A stretch of DNA of 64,000 nucleotides. Source: Sphingomonas sp. 37zxx (lineage in GTDB: Bacteria; Pseudomonadota; Alphaproteobacteria; Sphingomonadales; Sphingomonadaceae). Below, in pieces: positions 42,451-51,970 of this stretch. Below the pieces are notes generated by a model. The model did not search any database. It saw only the letters and a list, made by a program, of their open reading frames with translations, and had not been told where the DNA came from. The DNA is taken from positions 113,945-177,944 of the forward strand of contig NZ_JROH01000005.1 of the NCBI RefSeq assembly GCF_000786205.1, read 5' to 3'. How positions within the stretch are numbered: the stretch's first letter is position 1; each line of letters starts with the position of its first letter. Position numbers and translations under genes: made by a program.

Positions 42451-44217
42451 ATGGCCAATCGAATTGAGGAAGCGCGCCTCGACGCATTGCATCGCCTGAA
42501 CCTGCTCGACACCGCGCCCAGCGAAGCGTTCGACCGGATCACGCGGCTGGCCAGCCAGATTTTCAACCTGCCGATTTCGGCGGTTTCGCTCACCGATCAC
42601 GATCGCCAATGGTTTAAATCGCGCGTCGGCTGCACGTACGACTCGATCCCCCGCGATCAGGCACCTTGCGCGGAGGTTGCCGAAAACAATCAGTCGATGG
42701 TCATTCCCGATCTGCTGCTAGATGAACGCTATCACGACTGCATTTTGAGCCAACAGGGCATCCGCTTCTATGCCGGCGCGCCATTGGTGACGCGCGAAGG
42801 GTTCGGCTTGGGTTCGCTCTGTGTGCTTGGCCCCGACCCCCGCGCCGCCAGTGAAGCGGAAATGGCTGCGCTCGACGATTTGGCGCAAATGGTGATGGCG
42901 CAGATCGAGCTCAGCCACGCGATCGGCCGGGTCGACGCGCTCAGCGGCCTGCCCAACCGGATCCAGTTCAGCGACGACCTTGATGATCTGGGTCGCGACA
43001 CCCCTGGCGTGCGACGCTTGGTCGTGTTGCTCGACCTCGCTCGAATCGAACAGCTGAACAACGGCGTGCGGGCGATGGGTTCGGGGTATCTCGATACGAT
43101 CGTACAGCAAAGCGCCCGCGTGTTGCGATCGGTGCTCGGACCAAAACGGGCCGCCTACCACGTCGCCTCGACCAAGTTCGCGTTCCTGGCTCCGCCCGAT
43201 GTCGACGAGCGCTATTACATCCGAAGGCTCGGATCGCTGCTGACGCGGCTGCAAAAGGGATCGGAAATGCGATTCGGGGTCACTGCGGTGATCGGCATTG
43301 CCCCCTTCGTGACTGGCGAGACGCCGCCCAGTGACGTGATGCGAACTGCACACAGCGCCGCGCTCGATGCACGCCAGGCCGAATCAGCGATCAGTTTTTA
43401 TTCGGCCCTCGAGGATTCGACGCATTGCCGTCGTTTCTCGCTGCTCGAGGATTTCAGTGCAGCGCTCGAATCGCCCGAACAATTGCGGCTGGTGTATCAG
43501 CCGCGGATCGATCTTGCCTCGCGCCGTTGCGTGGGGGCGGAGGCACTGCTGCGCTGGAACCACCCGATATTGGGCGAGGTTTCCCCCGCCGAGTTCATCC
43601 CGATCATCGAGCAGACGTCGCTGGCGCGGCCGACCACCGCCCGCGTCCTCGATACGGGTCTCGCGCAACTGGCGACCTGGCTGGCATCGGGGATGGACCT
43701 ACAGCTTTCGATCAACGTGTCGGCCGTCAATCTCGATGAAAGCGATTTCGCCCAGCGGGTGCAGCTATATCTGCTCAAGCACCGTATCCTCCCGGCGATG
43801 CTCGAAATCGAAGTGACCGAGAGCGCGGCGATGGAAAATGCCGCCCGCGCGCTCGGCCAATTGACCGCGATCGATTCGGTCGGCGTCAATTTGGCGATCG
43901 ATGATTTTGGCATCGGCCAGAGCAGCCTGGCCTATTTGCAACGCCTGCCCGCCAAGATCGTGAAGATCGATCAATCCTTCATCCGGCGTCTGACGCTGGG
44001 AGCGCGCGAGCAGACCTTGGTGCGATCGATGATCTCGCTTTCGCACGACCTTGGTTATCGGGTTGTCAGCGAAGGTGTCGAGACCGCCGAAGAGGCCGAC
44101 CTGCTGTCGGCGATGGGCTGTGACGAAGCCCAGGGCTATTATTTCGCGCGCCCGATGGAAGCGGCGGCGTTCGAACAATGGTTCGCCGACCAGCAAGCCG
44201 AGCGCGCTGCCGCCTGA
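42451..44217 (+). CDS. GAF - degenerate GGDEF - EAL protein, probable c-di-GMP phosphodiesterase
   Basis: A 588-aa soluble protein. An N-terminal GAF domain (about 20-155) contains FYAGAPLVTREGFGLGSLCV. The GGDEF-like domain (about 160-310) has VASTKFAFLAP where the GGDEF motif should be, so cyclase activity is unlikely. The EAL domain (about 325-580) keeps the catalytic set: AEALLRWNHP, INVSAVNLD, LEIEVTES, AIDDFGIGQSSL, VKIDQSF, SEGVETAEEA and QGYYFARPM. It probably hydrolyses c-di-GMP under GAF control. Confidence 0.9.
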   Translation: MANRIEEARLDALHRLNLLDTAPSEAFDRITRLASQIFNLPISAVSLTDHDRQWFKSRVGCTYDSIPRDQAPCAEVAENNQSMVIPDLLLDERYHDCILSQQGIRFYAGAPLVTREGFGLGSLCVLGPDPRAASEAEMAALDDLAQMVMAQIELSHAIGRVDALSGLPNRIQFSDDLDDLGRDTPGVRRLVVLLDLARIEQLNNGVRAMGSGYLDTIVQQSARVLRSVLGPKRAAYHVASTKFAFLAPPDVDERYYIRRLGSLLTRLQKGSEMRFGVTAVIGIAPFVTGETPPSDVMRTAHSAALDARQAESAISFYSALEDSTHCRRFSLLEDFSAALESPEQLRLVYQPRIDLASRRCVGAEALLRWNHPILGEVSPAEFIPIIEQTSLARPTTARVLDTGLAQLATWLASGMDLQLSINVSAVNLDESDFAQRVQLYLLKHRILPAMLEIEVTESAAMENAARALGQLTAIDSVGVNLAIDDFGIGQSSLAYLQRLPAKIVKIDQSFIRRLTLGAREQTLVRSMISLSHDLGYRVVSEGVETAEEADLLSAMGCDEAQGYYFARPMEAAAFEQWFADQQAERAAA

Positions 44218-44277
44218 TGCCATCTGATGCCATTGCCGGGATTGCGCCGCGTCGATGCTTGGGCGATGCGCGATAGG

Positions 44278-45414
44278 ATGCAGACCACCGCCATTTTGCC
44301 CGATCCGATCGTCCTTACCACCGCGCTGCTCGCGGCTGACAGCGTGACGCCCGCGCGCGGGGCGGTGTTCGACGTGTTGGAGGCGATGCTGCTGCCACTG
44401 GGCTTCGCCGTCGATCGCTTCGTCGTCGGCGAGGCACCCGACGGTCCGGTCGAAAACCTGCTGGCGATTCGCGGCGAAGGTGGCACCCATCTGGCCTTTG
44501 CCGGCCATCTCGATGTCGTTCCCCCCGGTATCGGCTGGACCAGCGCACCCTTTGCCCCCGAGATTCGCGGCGGGCTGCTATACGGGCGCGGCGCGGTCGA
44601 TATGAAGGGCGCGATCGGTGCGTTCGTCGCCGCCTGCGCCGATCCGCAACCCAGCGGCACGCTCAGCCTCATCATCACCGGCGACGAGGAAGGCCCGGCG
44701 ACCTTCGGCACGCTCGCGCTCATCGATCGCATGGCCAAGCGTGGCATCGCGCCCGACCTGTGCATCGTCGGCGAACCCACCAGCGTCGATCGCCTTGGCG
44801 ACATGATGAAGATCGGTCGTCGCGGCTCGGTGAACATCTGGATCGATGTTCCGGGTCGACAGGGGCATGTCGCCTACCCGCATCTGGCCGACAATCCGAT
44901 TCCGCGGCTGATAGCGATTCTGGCCGAGATCGACTCGATCGTGCTCGACCACGGCACCGACTGGTTTCAGCCGTCGAACATCGAAGTGACCGACATCACC
45001 GTCGGCAATCCGGCGACCAATGTCATCCCGGCACAGGCATCGGCACGGATCAGCATCCGGTTCAACGATCTGCATCGCGGCAACGAACTGGCGACCTTGA
45101 TCGAGGCGCTGGTCCATCGCCACGCCCCCAAAGCCCGCGTCGTCGCCCGCGTTTCGGGCGAAGCCTTCCTCACCCAGCCGGGCAAGCTGTCGACCATCAT
45201 CGGCGACTCGGTCGAAGCGCAAATCGGCATCCGGCCTGCATTATCGACCAGCGGTGGCACGTCGGATGCGCGCTTCCTGTCGAAACTATGCCCGGTGGTC
45301 GAATTCGGCCTGTGCAACGCGACGATGCACAAGCTGGACGAGGCAGTCGCGGTCGATGACCTGGTCACCCTCCGCGCGATCTACGCGGGTATCATCCGCC
45401 AAACGCTGGGCTGA
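44278..45414 (+). CDS. dapE: Succinyl-diaminopimelate desuccinylase
   Basis: A 378-aa M20-family metallohydrolase of lysine and peptidoglycan synthesis. Metal-binding motifs are FAGHLDVVPPG, GRGAVDMKGAIGAFVAA and TGDEEGPATFGT, with the C-terminal SGGTSDARFL and the last metal-ligand histidine in NATMHKLDEAV. ATG at 44278 gives the family length; an ATG at 44266 is possible. Its 3' end overlaps the convergent GGDEF-EAL gene by 23 nt. Confidence 0.94.
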   Translation: MQTTAILPDPIVLTTALLAADSVTPARGAVFDVLEAMLLPLGFAVDRFVVGEAPDGPVENLLAIRGEGGTHLAFAGHLDVVPPGIGWTSAPFAPEIRGGLLYGRGAVDMKGAIGAFVAACADPQPSGTLSLIITGDEEGPATFGTLALIDRMAKRGIAPDLCIVGEPTSVDRLGDMMKIGRRGSVNIWIDVPGRQGHVAYPHLADNPIPRLIAILAEIDSIVLDHGTDWFQPSNIEVTDITVGNPATNVIPAQASARISIRFNDLHRGNELATLIEALVHRHAPKARVVARVSGEAFLTQPGKLSTIIGDSVEAQIGIRPALSTSGGTSDARFLSKLCPVVEFGLCNATMHKLDEAVAVDDLVTLRAIYAGIIRQTLG

Positions 45415-47056
45415 GCAACGGCACGCGCGTCGTCTGCGCCCAGGCGAGGAACGATCGCTCGTCCATCGGCCGGGCGATGGCGTAGCCCTGCAACACGTCG
45501 CAGCCGATAATCCGCAACACCTCGGCCTGCGCTGCGGTTTCGATGCCCTCGGCCACCGCTTCGCAACCCAGGCCGTGAATCAGCGCGATCACCGCCTGCG
45601 CGATCGCCCTCGCCGCATGATCGGTCGCCACCTTTTCAATCACGCACGGGTCCAGCTTGATCCGGTCGACCGGCAGTTCGCGCAAGCGCGCCAGATTGGA
45701 ATAGCCTGTGCCGAAATCATCGATCGCCACCGTCGCGCCATCGGTGCGGATCGCGCCAATCGCGGCGATCACCTCGGCGCTGCAATTCATTGCCAACGTC
45801 TCGGTGATCTCAAGCTCAAGCAGCGACGCTGGGGCCTGCGCTGCATGCATCGCCGCTCGCAGGCGGCGAAAGAACAGCACATGATCGATCTGGCGCTGGC
45901 TGATATTCACCGCCATTCGCTGCTGTATTCCCAACCGCGCCCAGCGCGCGATGGTCGCCGCAACCGATTCGACCACCCAGTCGCCGATTTCAACGATCAA
46001 GCCGGTTTCCTCAGCGCGTTGGATGAAAGCAGCGGGAAGCTTCAACCCATCGGGATGCCGCCAACGCAGCAGCGCTTCGGCTCCCACGATCCGCCCGTCG
46101 CGGGCGCTGACCTGCGGCTGAAACACCAACGCGAACTGATCCTTGCCCACCGCCTGGCGCAAATCGCTTTCCAATTGCGCCCGGTTGGCAATGTCGGCGG
46201 CCAGGCTATCGGTGAAATATTCGGCGCGGCCGCGCCCTTGCGCCTTGGCATAATACATCGCCGCATCGGCGGCGCGCATGAGATCGGCCAAGTCTTCGCC
46301 ATGTTGCGGTCGGATCGCGATCCCGATCGACGCCCCGATCCGCACCTCCTGATCCGTCACTTCAAATGGTTCGCCAAGCGCAAGCTGGATCGCTCGACCG
46401 ATCCGCTCTGCCTCGACCGTTTCGGCAAGCGCCGGAAAGAACATCGTGAATTCATCGCCCGCCAGCCGACCGATCAGCGGCTGCGATTCGGGCGTGGGCG
46501 CGGCATAGCCGGTGGCAATCGCGCGAATCCGATCCGCCACCATCCCCAGCAATATATCGCCGGTTTCATGCCCCAGCGTGTCATTGACCGCCTTGAATCG
46601 ATCGAGGTCGATGAAGAACAGCGCGGCGACAGCCTGAGGATGGCCCTCGGCCAACAGCCGCTCGCACGACCGCTGAAAGCTCACGCGGTTAGGCAGCGCG
46701 GTCACAGGATCGTACATCGCCAGCCGGTGTACATCTTCGAAACTGCCGTGGAGCTGCCGGAAAAGCTTGGCCATCGCGCCGGCCAGTGCCGGTTCCGCTC
46801 GACCGACTTCAGCGGGAACGGGGCTTTGCAGATCGCCATGCGCCGCACGGGTCAGTCGCTGGATCGCGGCGTCGAGCGCACCTGCCTGGACCGATGAAGC
46901 CTGCTTCGCCGCGCCCCAGCAGAACAAGGCGCAGCAGATAGCGATAACAATCGGTGACAATGGACTGGCAGCCGCAGACAAAGTCAGCAACGCAACCATT
47001 CCGCCCGCACACATAGCGAAAGGAATCGCCCTGCTCGTGAGCGAGAAGCTCTTCAT
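45392..47056 (-). CDS. Membrane GGDEF-EAL protein
   Basis: A 554-aa protein with two N-terminal membrane helices (about residues 10-50), a GGDEF domain (FFIDLDRFKAVNDTLGHETG; active-site loop RLAGDEFTMFF, an accepted AGDEF variant) and an EAL domain with AEALLRWRHP, VNISQRQI, LELEITET, AIDDFGTGYSNLARL, AEGIETAAQ and LQGYAIARPM. Both catalytic sites look intact, so it could make or break c-di-GMP. GGGGAAG lies 9 nt before the ATG. Confidence 0.92.
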   Translation of the reverse strand: MKSFSLTSRAIPFAMCAGGMVALLTLSAAASPLSPIVIAICCALFCWGAAKQASSVQAGALDAAIQRLTRAAHGDLQSPVPAEVGRAEPALAGAMAKLFRQLHGSFEDVHRLAMYDPVTALPNRVSFQRSCERLLAEGHPQAVAALFFIDLDRFKAVNDTLGHETGDILLGMVADRIRAIATGYAAPTPESQPLIGRLAGDEFTMFFPALAETVEAERIGRAIQLALGEPFEVTDQEVRIGASIGIAIRPQHGEDLADLMRAADAAMYYAKAQGRGRAEYFTDSLAADIANRAQLESDLRQAVGKDQFALVFQPQVSARDGRIVGAEALLRWRHPDGLKLPAAFIQRAEETGLIVEIGDWVVESVAATIARWARLGIQQRMAVNISQRQIDHVLFFRRLRAAMHAAQAPASLLELEITETLAMNCSAEVIAAIGAIRTDGATVAIDDFGTGYSNLARLRELPVDRIKLDPCVIEKVATDHAARAIAQAVIALIHGLGCEAVAEGIETAAQAEVLRIIGCDVLQGYAIARPMDERSFLAWAQTTRVPLLSPAFGG

Positions 47057-47147
47057 CCGTTGCGGTACTTCCCCTTGCCCGCCGTTACTGCAAACGGCTG
47101 CTCGCGCTCCAGTATATCAAAGAAAGAGATTAATAAATTATCGGCTA

Positions 47148-47732
47148 TTATAACGTCCGTTTTCGCCGCAATACAATATACAGCGCTCCTGCACCACCAT
47201 GACGGGGATGTGCCCCCCGCACCGCCGCGATTCGCTCGGCATGGTGCGACCCTGCGATCCAGTCGCCAACTGCGGCGCGAATCGCTCCCCGGCCATAGGG
47301 TCGCTCGGCATCGGCGCGCGGCGGCCTGCCGGTGACGAGCAGCAACACCCGGTCCCCCCGCGCAACCGCGTCCGCCAGCCCGGCATCCAGCACCCGATGG
47401 GCCGTCGCCAGCGTGTGGCCATGCAAGTCGATCGAGCTTTCGGGCGATACCAGCCCGCGCGACAATCGCCGGTCCCAACCTCCATCGAGCGTGGCCTGCG
47501 CTGCCGCTTTGGGCGTAGCGGGCGGCCGGACAGCCACGATCGGCGCGGCGACCACCTTGGGTTTCGGTTTGACCAGCTTGCCCGGTGGCGCTTTAGCCAC
47601 CACCGGCTTGGGCAGAACTGCGGGCACTGCCGCCGGCGCAACTGGCTTGGCCCTGCCCTCGATCGGGCGCACCGATGCCATCACCCGCGCCCACAGCGCA
47701 GCTTCCTCGGGGCTAAGGTGTCGGCTGGGCAC
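47148..47732 (-). CDS. Smr/MutS2-domain protein
   Basis: A protein of about 194 aa. An N-terminal HLSPEEAALWARVMASVRP is followed by an alanine/proline/lysine-rich linker (about 25-90) and an Smr domain (about 95-194) with the signature SIDLHGHTLATAHRVLDAGL and VLLLVTGRP. Smr domains are nucleases or nucleic-acid binders. No ATG fits; GTG at 47732, inside the mltA 3' end, is chosen because it begins the conserved segment. It follows mltA and Tim44 as in other sphingomonads as far as I recall. Confidence 0.85.
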   Translation of the reverse strand: MPSRHLSPEEAALWARVMASVRPIEGRAKPVAPAAVPAVLPKPVVAKAPPGKLVKPKPKVVAAPIVAVRPPATPKAAAQATLDGGWDRRLSRGLVSPESSIDLHGHTLATAHRVLDAGLADAVARGDRVLLLVTGRPPRADAERPYGRGAIRAAVGDWIAGSHHAERIAAVRGAHPRHGGAGALYIVLRRKRTL

Positions 47733-48969
47733 TGCGCAGCCGTGCCAATGTACCGCGCGGCACCAGGATAAAGGCGGTGCCGCGTGCCGACATGCCGCCG
47801 GCGATCGCGCGCGCGTCCTCGCCCGCGCCCCAAAAGGTATCGAAGCGGTTTGCCCCCTTGATCGCGCCGCCGGTATCCTGCGCCACCCAGATGCCATTGG
47901 CATCGGGGCGATCCATCGACAGGAATACCGGCGCGCCCAGCGGCACGAAGCGCGGATCGGCGGCAACACTCGCCTGCGCGCTCACCGGCAGCCCCAATGC
48001 CCCTAGCGGCCCCGGTCCGGTCAATTCGCGGAAGAACACATAGCTTTTGTTCTCGCGCATGACCGCCTGACCTTCGGCGGGGTTGGCGCGCAGATACGCC
48101 ATGATCCCCTGCATCGATGCCTGTCCCGGCTGCAACAGCCCGCGATCGCGCATCAGCTTGCCGATGCCGGTATAAGGCTGGCCATTCTGACTGGCATAGC
48201 CGATCCGCATCACCGATCCGTCGGGCAAGCGCAGCCGCCCCGACCCTTGCACCTGCAAAAAGAATAACTCGATCGGATCAGCGGCCCAGGCGATCTCCAG
48301 CCCCTTGCCCGCCAGCGCACCCGACTCGATCTGGGTTCGATCGTAATAGGGCACGAAAGCACCGTTCCGCACCCGCCCGCGAAATTTGCGATCGGCCAGG
48401 TCGGACGCGAACAGCCCCATATCGGCCTCGATCAGATCGGCAGGCTTGGCATAGACCGGCGTTTCATAGCCCGTCTGTCGCACCCGCGCGCCGCGAATTT
48501 CCGGCTCATAATAGCCCGTCGCGAAAGCGCGGCCGTCAGCAATCTGCACGGTTTCAAAATTGGCGGCGAAAAAGGCGCGGGCATTACCCGCACGCTGTGC
48601 CTCGGCGCAGGGCTTGGCCCAATCGGCTCCCCGGGTCAGGCCGCTCGCATCATTCCGCTTTTGCAGCGAAGAACAACTGATGCGAAACGCCGCGAGCGCG
48701 CGCTCCGCACCCGCAACATCGATCGGCAGCGATGCGATCAAAGGCCCGGCAACCACGCCCGCCACGCTGGCGCTCGATGCCGCAGCAGGTGCTTCGGGGG
48801 CATCGACCGGAGCCAAAGGTCGGGCGGCCACCGGATTGCGCGCCACATCGGCACCAGCCGCGGGGCCACCCGGCAGAACCGCTCGACCGGGCTCGATCCC
48901 GTTGGGAACGATGGCGTTGGTGCAAGACGCCAGCACAACAGCCAGCGCGATCCCCCCAAGGGCGCGCAT
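47713..48969 (-). CDS. mltA: Membrane-bound lytic murein transglycosylase A
   Basis: A 418-aa lipoprotein. The signal peptide ends with lipobox VVLASC (Cys16), followed by an alanine/proline-rich spacer and the MltA domain (FATGYYEPEIRGARVRQTGY, then a C-terminal 3D domain with WVAQDTGGAIKGANRFDTFW, whose aspartates are catalytic). It cleaves peptidoglycan to anhydromuropeptides in the periplasm. GGGAG lies 10 nt upstream of the chosen ATG. Tim44 is 25 nt upstream. Confidence 0.93.
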   Translation of the reverse strand: MRALGGIALAVVLASCTNAIVPNGIEPGRAVLPGGPAAGADVARNPVAARPLAPVDAPEAPAAASSASVAGVVAGPLIASLPIDVAGAERALAAFRISCSSLQKRNDASGLTRGADWAKPCAEAQRAGNARAFFAANFETVQIADGRAFATGYYEPEIRGARVRQTGYETPVYAKPADLIEADMGLFASDLADRKFRGRVRNGAFVPYYDRTQIESGALAGKGLEIAWAADPIELFFLQVQGSGRLRLPDGSVMRIGYASQNGQPYTGIGKLMRDRGLLQPGQASMQGIMAYLRANPAEGQAVMRENKSYVFFRELTGPGPLGALGLPVSAQASVAADPRFVPLGAPVFLSMDRPDANGIWVAQDTGGAIKGANRFDTFWGAGEDARAIAGGMSARGTAFILVPRGTLARLRSAQPTP

Positions 48970-48994
48970 GTCGATCAAGCTCCCGCCGCCCGCG

Positions 48995-49669
48995 TCAGAC
49001 TTCGTCAGTCTCGGCCAGCTTCCAGTTGGGATCATCGCTGCGAAGGCTGCGGGAGAAGGTCCACACGTCATGGGTTTCCACTGCATCGCTCAGCGATCCG
49101 GCCACGACATTGCCCTCGGCCCCGCGCGTTACCGCAGCGATGTCGGCATCGAAGCGAACCGTCACTCGCGCAACGCCGCCGTCAACGGCGGCATCGGAAA
49201 CCACTGCGCGCTCGATCGACACCAGCCGGTTTTCCAGCGTTTCGCCGGCGGCGGCGCGCGCGTCGATCGCACCTTCAAACGCCGCCTTAACATCGGCCTC
49301 GACCAGCCAGTCGAGCGTCTCGCGATCGCCCTTCCAATAGGCTTCCAGGATCATGCGATAGGCCGATTTCGACCCTTCGACGAACTGCGTCAGGTCGAAC
49401 GACGGATCGGCGGCGACCAGCGCGCGGATACCGTTTTCTGCCTTTGGCTCGATCAGGCGATTGACCGTGTCGCGCGTTTCGGCGGGCAGGTCGATCGATC
49501 GCGGCACCGGCAATGTGGCGACGCGATCCTCGGCCGGCTTGGGCAAAGGCTGTTCGTGGCCCGTGCGCTTGCCCAGTACCGAATAGAGTCGCAGCGCTAA
49601 AAAGCCCGCGACCATTGCAAGAAGAATAACGTAGAGCACCGTGCCTCCGACGAGTTCGATCCTCAACAT
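48995..49669 (-). CDS. Tim44/TimA-domain membrane-anchored protein
   Basis: A 224-aa protein with one N-terminal membrane helix (about residues 8-28) and a C-terminal Tim44-like domain (about 85-215; SKSAYRMILEAYWKGDRETL, VTVRFDADIAAVTRG and a terminal WTFSRSL). Alphaproteobacterial TimA-type proteins are inner-membrane factors of unclear role. Divergent from secB across 152 nt, it heads a Tim44-mltA-smr group. ATG at 49669 precedes the helix directly. Confidence 0.85.
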   Translation of the reverse strand: MLRIELVGGTVLYVILLAMVAGFLALRLYSVLGKRTGHEQPLPKPAEDRVATLPVPRSIDLPAETRDTVNRLIEPKAENGIRALVAADPSFDLTQFVEGSKSAYRMILEAYWKGDRETLDWLVEADVKAAFEGAIDARAAAGETLENRLVSIERAVVSDAAVDGGVARVTVRFDADIAAVTRGAEGNVVAGSLSDAVETHDVWTFSRSLRSDDPNWKLAETDEV

Positions 49670-49821
49670 AGGCGCAAGCGGCGCTGGATTCAAATGGCGT
49701 CGCCCATGTCCTTCGGCACCTCTCTTGCCGTTGAACTGGCGGGGCGGCCCTGCTAGTCGCCGCGCTTTCCAATATTCGGCGCGCCTGGCGTGCCCGCCAC
49801 CATGAAGAAAGGGCCTATCCG

Positions 49822-50343
49822 ATGGACGCGCAGGAGAATGCCGAGGGCTTCGGCCAGCCCGCAGCCAATGGCGAAGATACCGCACCGATGGCCAATGTGC
49901 TGTCGCAATATGTGAAGGATCTGTCGTTCGAAAATCCGAACGCCCCGGCCATCTATCAGGTGCAGGGTGCCCCCAAGCTCGACGTGCAGTTCAATATCGG
50001 CGCGGCACAGGTGGGCGAGGACGTTCATGAAGTCGTGCTGAAGATCGAAGCACGCGGCGAGATCGAAGGCCAGGTCATGTATCTGTGCGAATTGTCGTTC
50101 GCCGGCCTGTTTGGTCTGCGGAACATCCCGAACGAGCATCTTCAGCCCTTCCTGCTGGGCGAAGCGCCGCGCATCCTGTTCCCCTTCGCGCGCCGCGTGC
50201 TTGCCGATGCGGTGCGTGACGGTGGCTTCCCGCCGCTGCTGCTCGAACCGATCGATTTCGGCGCGCTGTATTTCCAGCAGCAGGCACAGGCAGCCGCCGC
50301 CCAGACCGGCGAAATCGCCGGCGACGGCATCGGTCACGCCTGA
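49822..50343 (+). CDS. secB: Protein-export chaperone SecB
   Basis: A 173-aa cytoplasmic chaperone that keeps preproteins unfolded for SecA. The conserved stretches are YVKDLSFENPNAP, VLKIEARGEIEGQVMYLCEL, YAGLF-like FAGLFGLRNIPNEHL and FPFARRVLADAVRDGGFPPL. It has slightly extended acidic N- and alanine-rich C-terminal ends. AGGG lies 8 nt before the ATG. murJ follows after a GC-rich hairpin. Confidence 0.96.
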   Translation: MDAQENAEGFGQPAANGEDTAPMANVLSQYVKDLSFENPNAPAIYQVQGAPKLDVQFNIGAAQVGEDVHEVVLKIEARGEIEGQVMYLCELSFAGLFGLRNIPNEHLQPFLLGEAPRILFPFARRVLADAVRDGGFPPLLLEPIDFGALYFQQQAQAAAAQTGEIAGDGIGHA

Positions 50344-50352
50344 CCGCTCTTG

Positions 50353-50373
50353 CCCCTCCCTGGCAGGGAGGGG
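50353..50373 (+). terminator. GC-rich stem-loop between secB and murJ
   Basis: CCCCTCCC (50353-50360) pairs perfectly with GGGAGGGG (50366-50373) around TGGCA. It begins 10 nt after the secB stop and is followed by CTTAGTT, so termination is possible but weak. A near-identical element follows trpS. Confidence 0.5.
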
Positions 50374-50394
50374 CTTAGTTCAGCAAAGGTTTCC

Positions 50395-51954
50395 ATGAAC
50401 CTCACCCGCGCGCTCGGATCGGTTGGCGGCCTGACGCTCGTGAGCCGGGTGCTCGCGCTGGTGCGCGATTCGCTGCAGGCGACCTTTGTCGGCGCGAGCT
50501 TCGCGTCGGACGCATTCCTGGTCGCGTTCAAGTTGCCGAACATGTTCCGCGCGCTGTTTGCGGAGGGTGCGTTCAACGCGGCGTTCATCCCGCTGTTCAA
50601 CCGCAAGGTCGGGGCCGAACGCGATTATGCCGCCGCCTATGACTTTGCCGGCCGCGCGTTGGCGTTGCTGCTGCCGATCCTGATCGGCTTCACCGCGCTG
50701 CTGATGATCGCCGCCGATCCGCTGACGCTGGCGCTGTCGGGCGGGTTCGATGACCCAACCGCCGACGAATTCGCCTTCGCCGTCACGCTGTCGCGGATCA
50801 CCATTCCCTATCTGGCCCTGATCTCGATCGTCTCGCTGCTCGGTGGTATCCTCACCTCGCTCGGCAAGTTCGCCGCCAACGCCGCCGCACCGATCCTGCT
50901 CAACATCGCGATGATCGCGGCGCTGTGGTTTTTCCACGGCGACAACCCCTATGAAACCGCCCGCGCACAGGCGATCGCGGTTACCGTCGGCGGTGCGCTG
51001 CAATTGCTGTGGCTGATCCTGGCCTGCCGCCGCGCCGGCATCAGCCTTCGCCTGCGGCTGCCGCGAATTGACAACGACGTCCGCGAGTTGCTGCGGCTGA
51101 TCCTGCCAGCGGCGATCGGCGCTGGCGCGACCCAGATCAATCTGGCGGTCTCGACCGCATTGGCAGGCGGGCTGCTCGAAGCGGGCTCGATCTCGTATCT
51201 CTATTACGCCGACCGGCTGAACCAGTTGCCGCTGGGGCTGATCGGCATCGGCCTTGGCACTATCCTATTGCCCACCCTCTCGCGGATGCTCGCCGCTGGC
51301 GATGATCAGGCGGCGATGGAGACGCAGAATCGTGGAATCGAACTCGCGCTGTTCCTCACCCTCCCCGCGACCGTTGCATTCCTGGTTGCCGCCGAGCCGA
51401 TCGTTCGCGGTATCTTCCAGCACGGTGCGTTCACCGCCGCAGATACCAGCGCTGCCGCCCTTGCGCTGTCGGCCTTCTCGATTGGTCTGCCCGCCTATGT
51501 GATGATCAAGGTACTCACCCCCGGATTTTACGCGCGCGCCGACACCAGAACGCCGGTGCGGTTTGCGATGATCGCGGTGGCGGTTAACCTGATCGGCAAT
51601 CTCATCCTCATCCCCACGATCGGCTTTATGGGGCCGCCGCTGGCAACAGCGTTGTCGGCACTGGTCAACATGGCGCTGCTCTATTGGATGCTGCGCCGGC
51701 GCGGGCATTTCGTTGCCGACGCGCAGCTCAAGCGCCGCCTGCCCCGCCTCGCGGTCGCCGCGCTGGTGATGGGCGGCGCACTCTACATGCTCGACTGGCT
51801 GATCGACCCCTACACCACCGGCAGCGTGCTGGTCCGCATCGCCGGGCTCGGCGCGCTGGTCGCGGGCGGCGGGCTGGTCTATGCCGCTGCGTGTTTCGCG
51901 ACGGGTGCCTATCGCCCGTCGGACCTCAAGGCGCTCCGCCGCCGCCCCGTTTGA
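50395..51954 (+). CDS. murJ: Lipid II flippase MurJ
   Basis: A 519-aa MATE-like (MviN) protein with about 14 membrane helices. The N-terminal GSVGGLTLVSRVLALVRDSL and FASDAFLVAFKLPNMFRALFAEGAF are the family hallmark. It flips lipid II across the inner membrane for peptidoglycan synthesis. ATG at 50395, with AAAGG upstream, is preferred over an in-frame start inside the hairpin. trpS begins 16 nt after the stop. Confidence 0.95.
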   Translation: MNLTRALGSVGGLTLVSRVLALVRDSLQATFVGASFASDAFLVAFKLPNMFRALFAEGAFNAAFIPLFNRKVGAERDYAAAYDFAGRALALLLPILIGFTALLMIAADPLTLALSGGFDDPTADEFAFAVTLSRITIPYLALISIVSLLGGILTSLGKFAANAAAPILLNIAMIAALWFFHGDNPYETARAQAIAVTVGGALQLLWLILACRRAGISLRLRLPRIDNDVRELLRLILPAAIGAGATQINLAVSTALAGGLLEAGSISYLYYADRLNQLPLGLIGIGLGTILLPTLSRMLAAGDDQAAMETQNRGIELALFLTLPATVAFLVAAEPIVRGIFQHGAFTAADTSAAALALSAFSIGLPAYVMIKVLTPGFYARADTRTPVRFAMIAVAVNLIGNLILIPTIGFMGPPLATALSALVNMALLYWMLRRRGHFVADAQLKRRLPRLAVAALVMGGALYMLDWLIDPYTTGSVLVRIAGLGALVAGGGLVYAAACFATGAYRPSDLKALRRRPV

Positions 51955-51970
51955 ACCAGAAGAAGAACCC

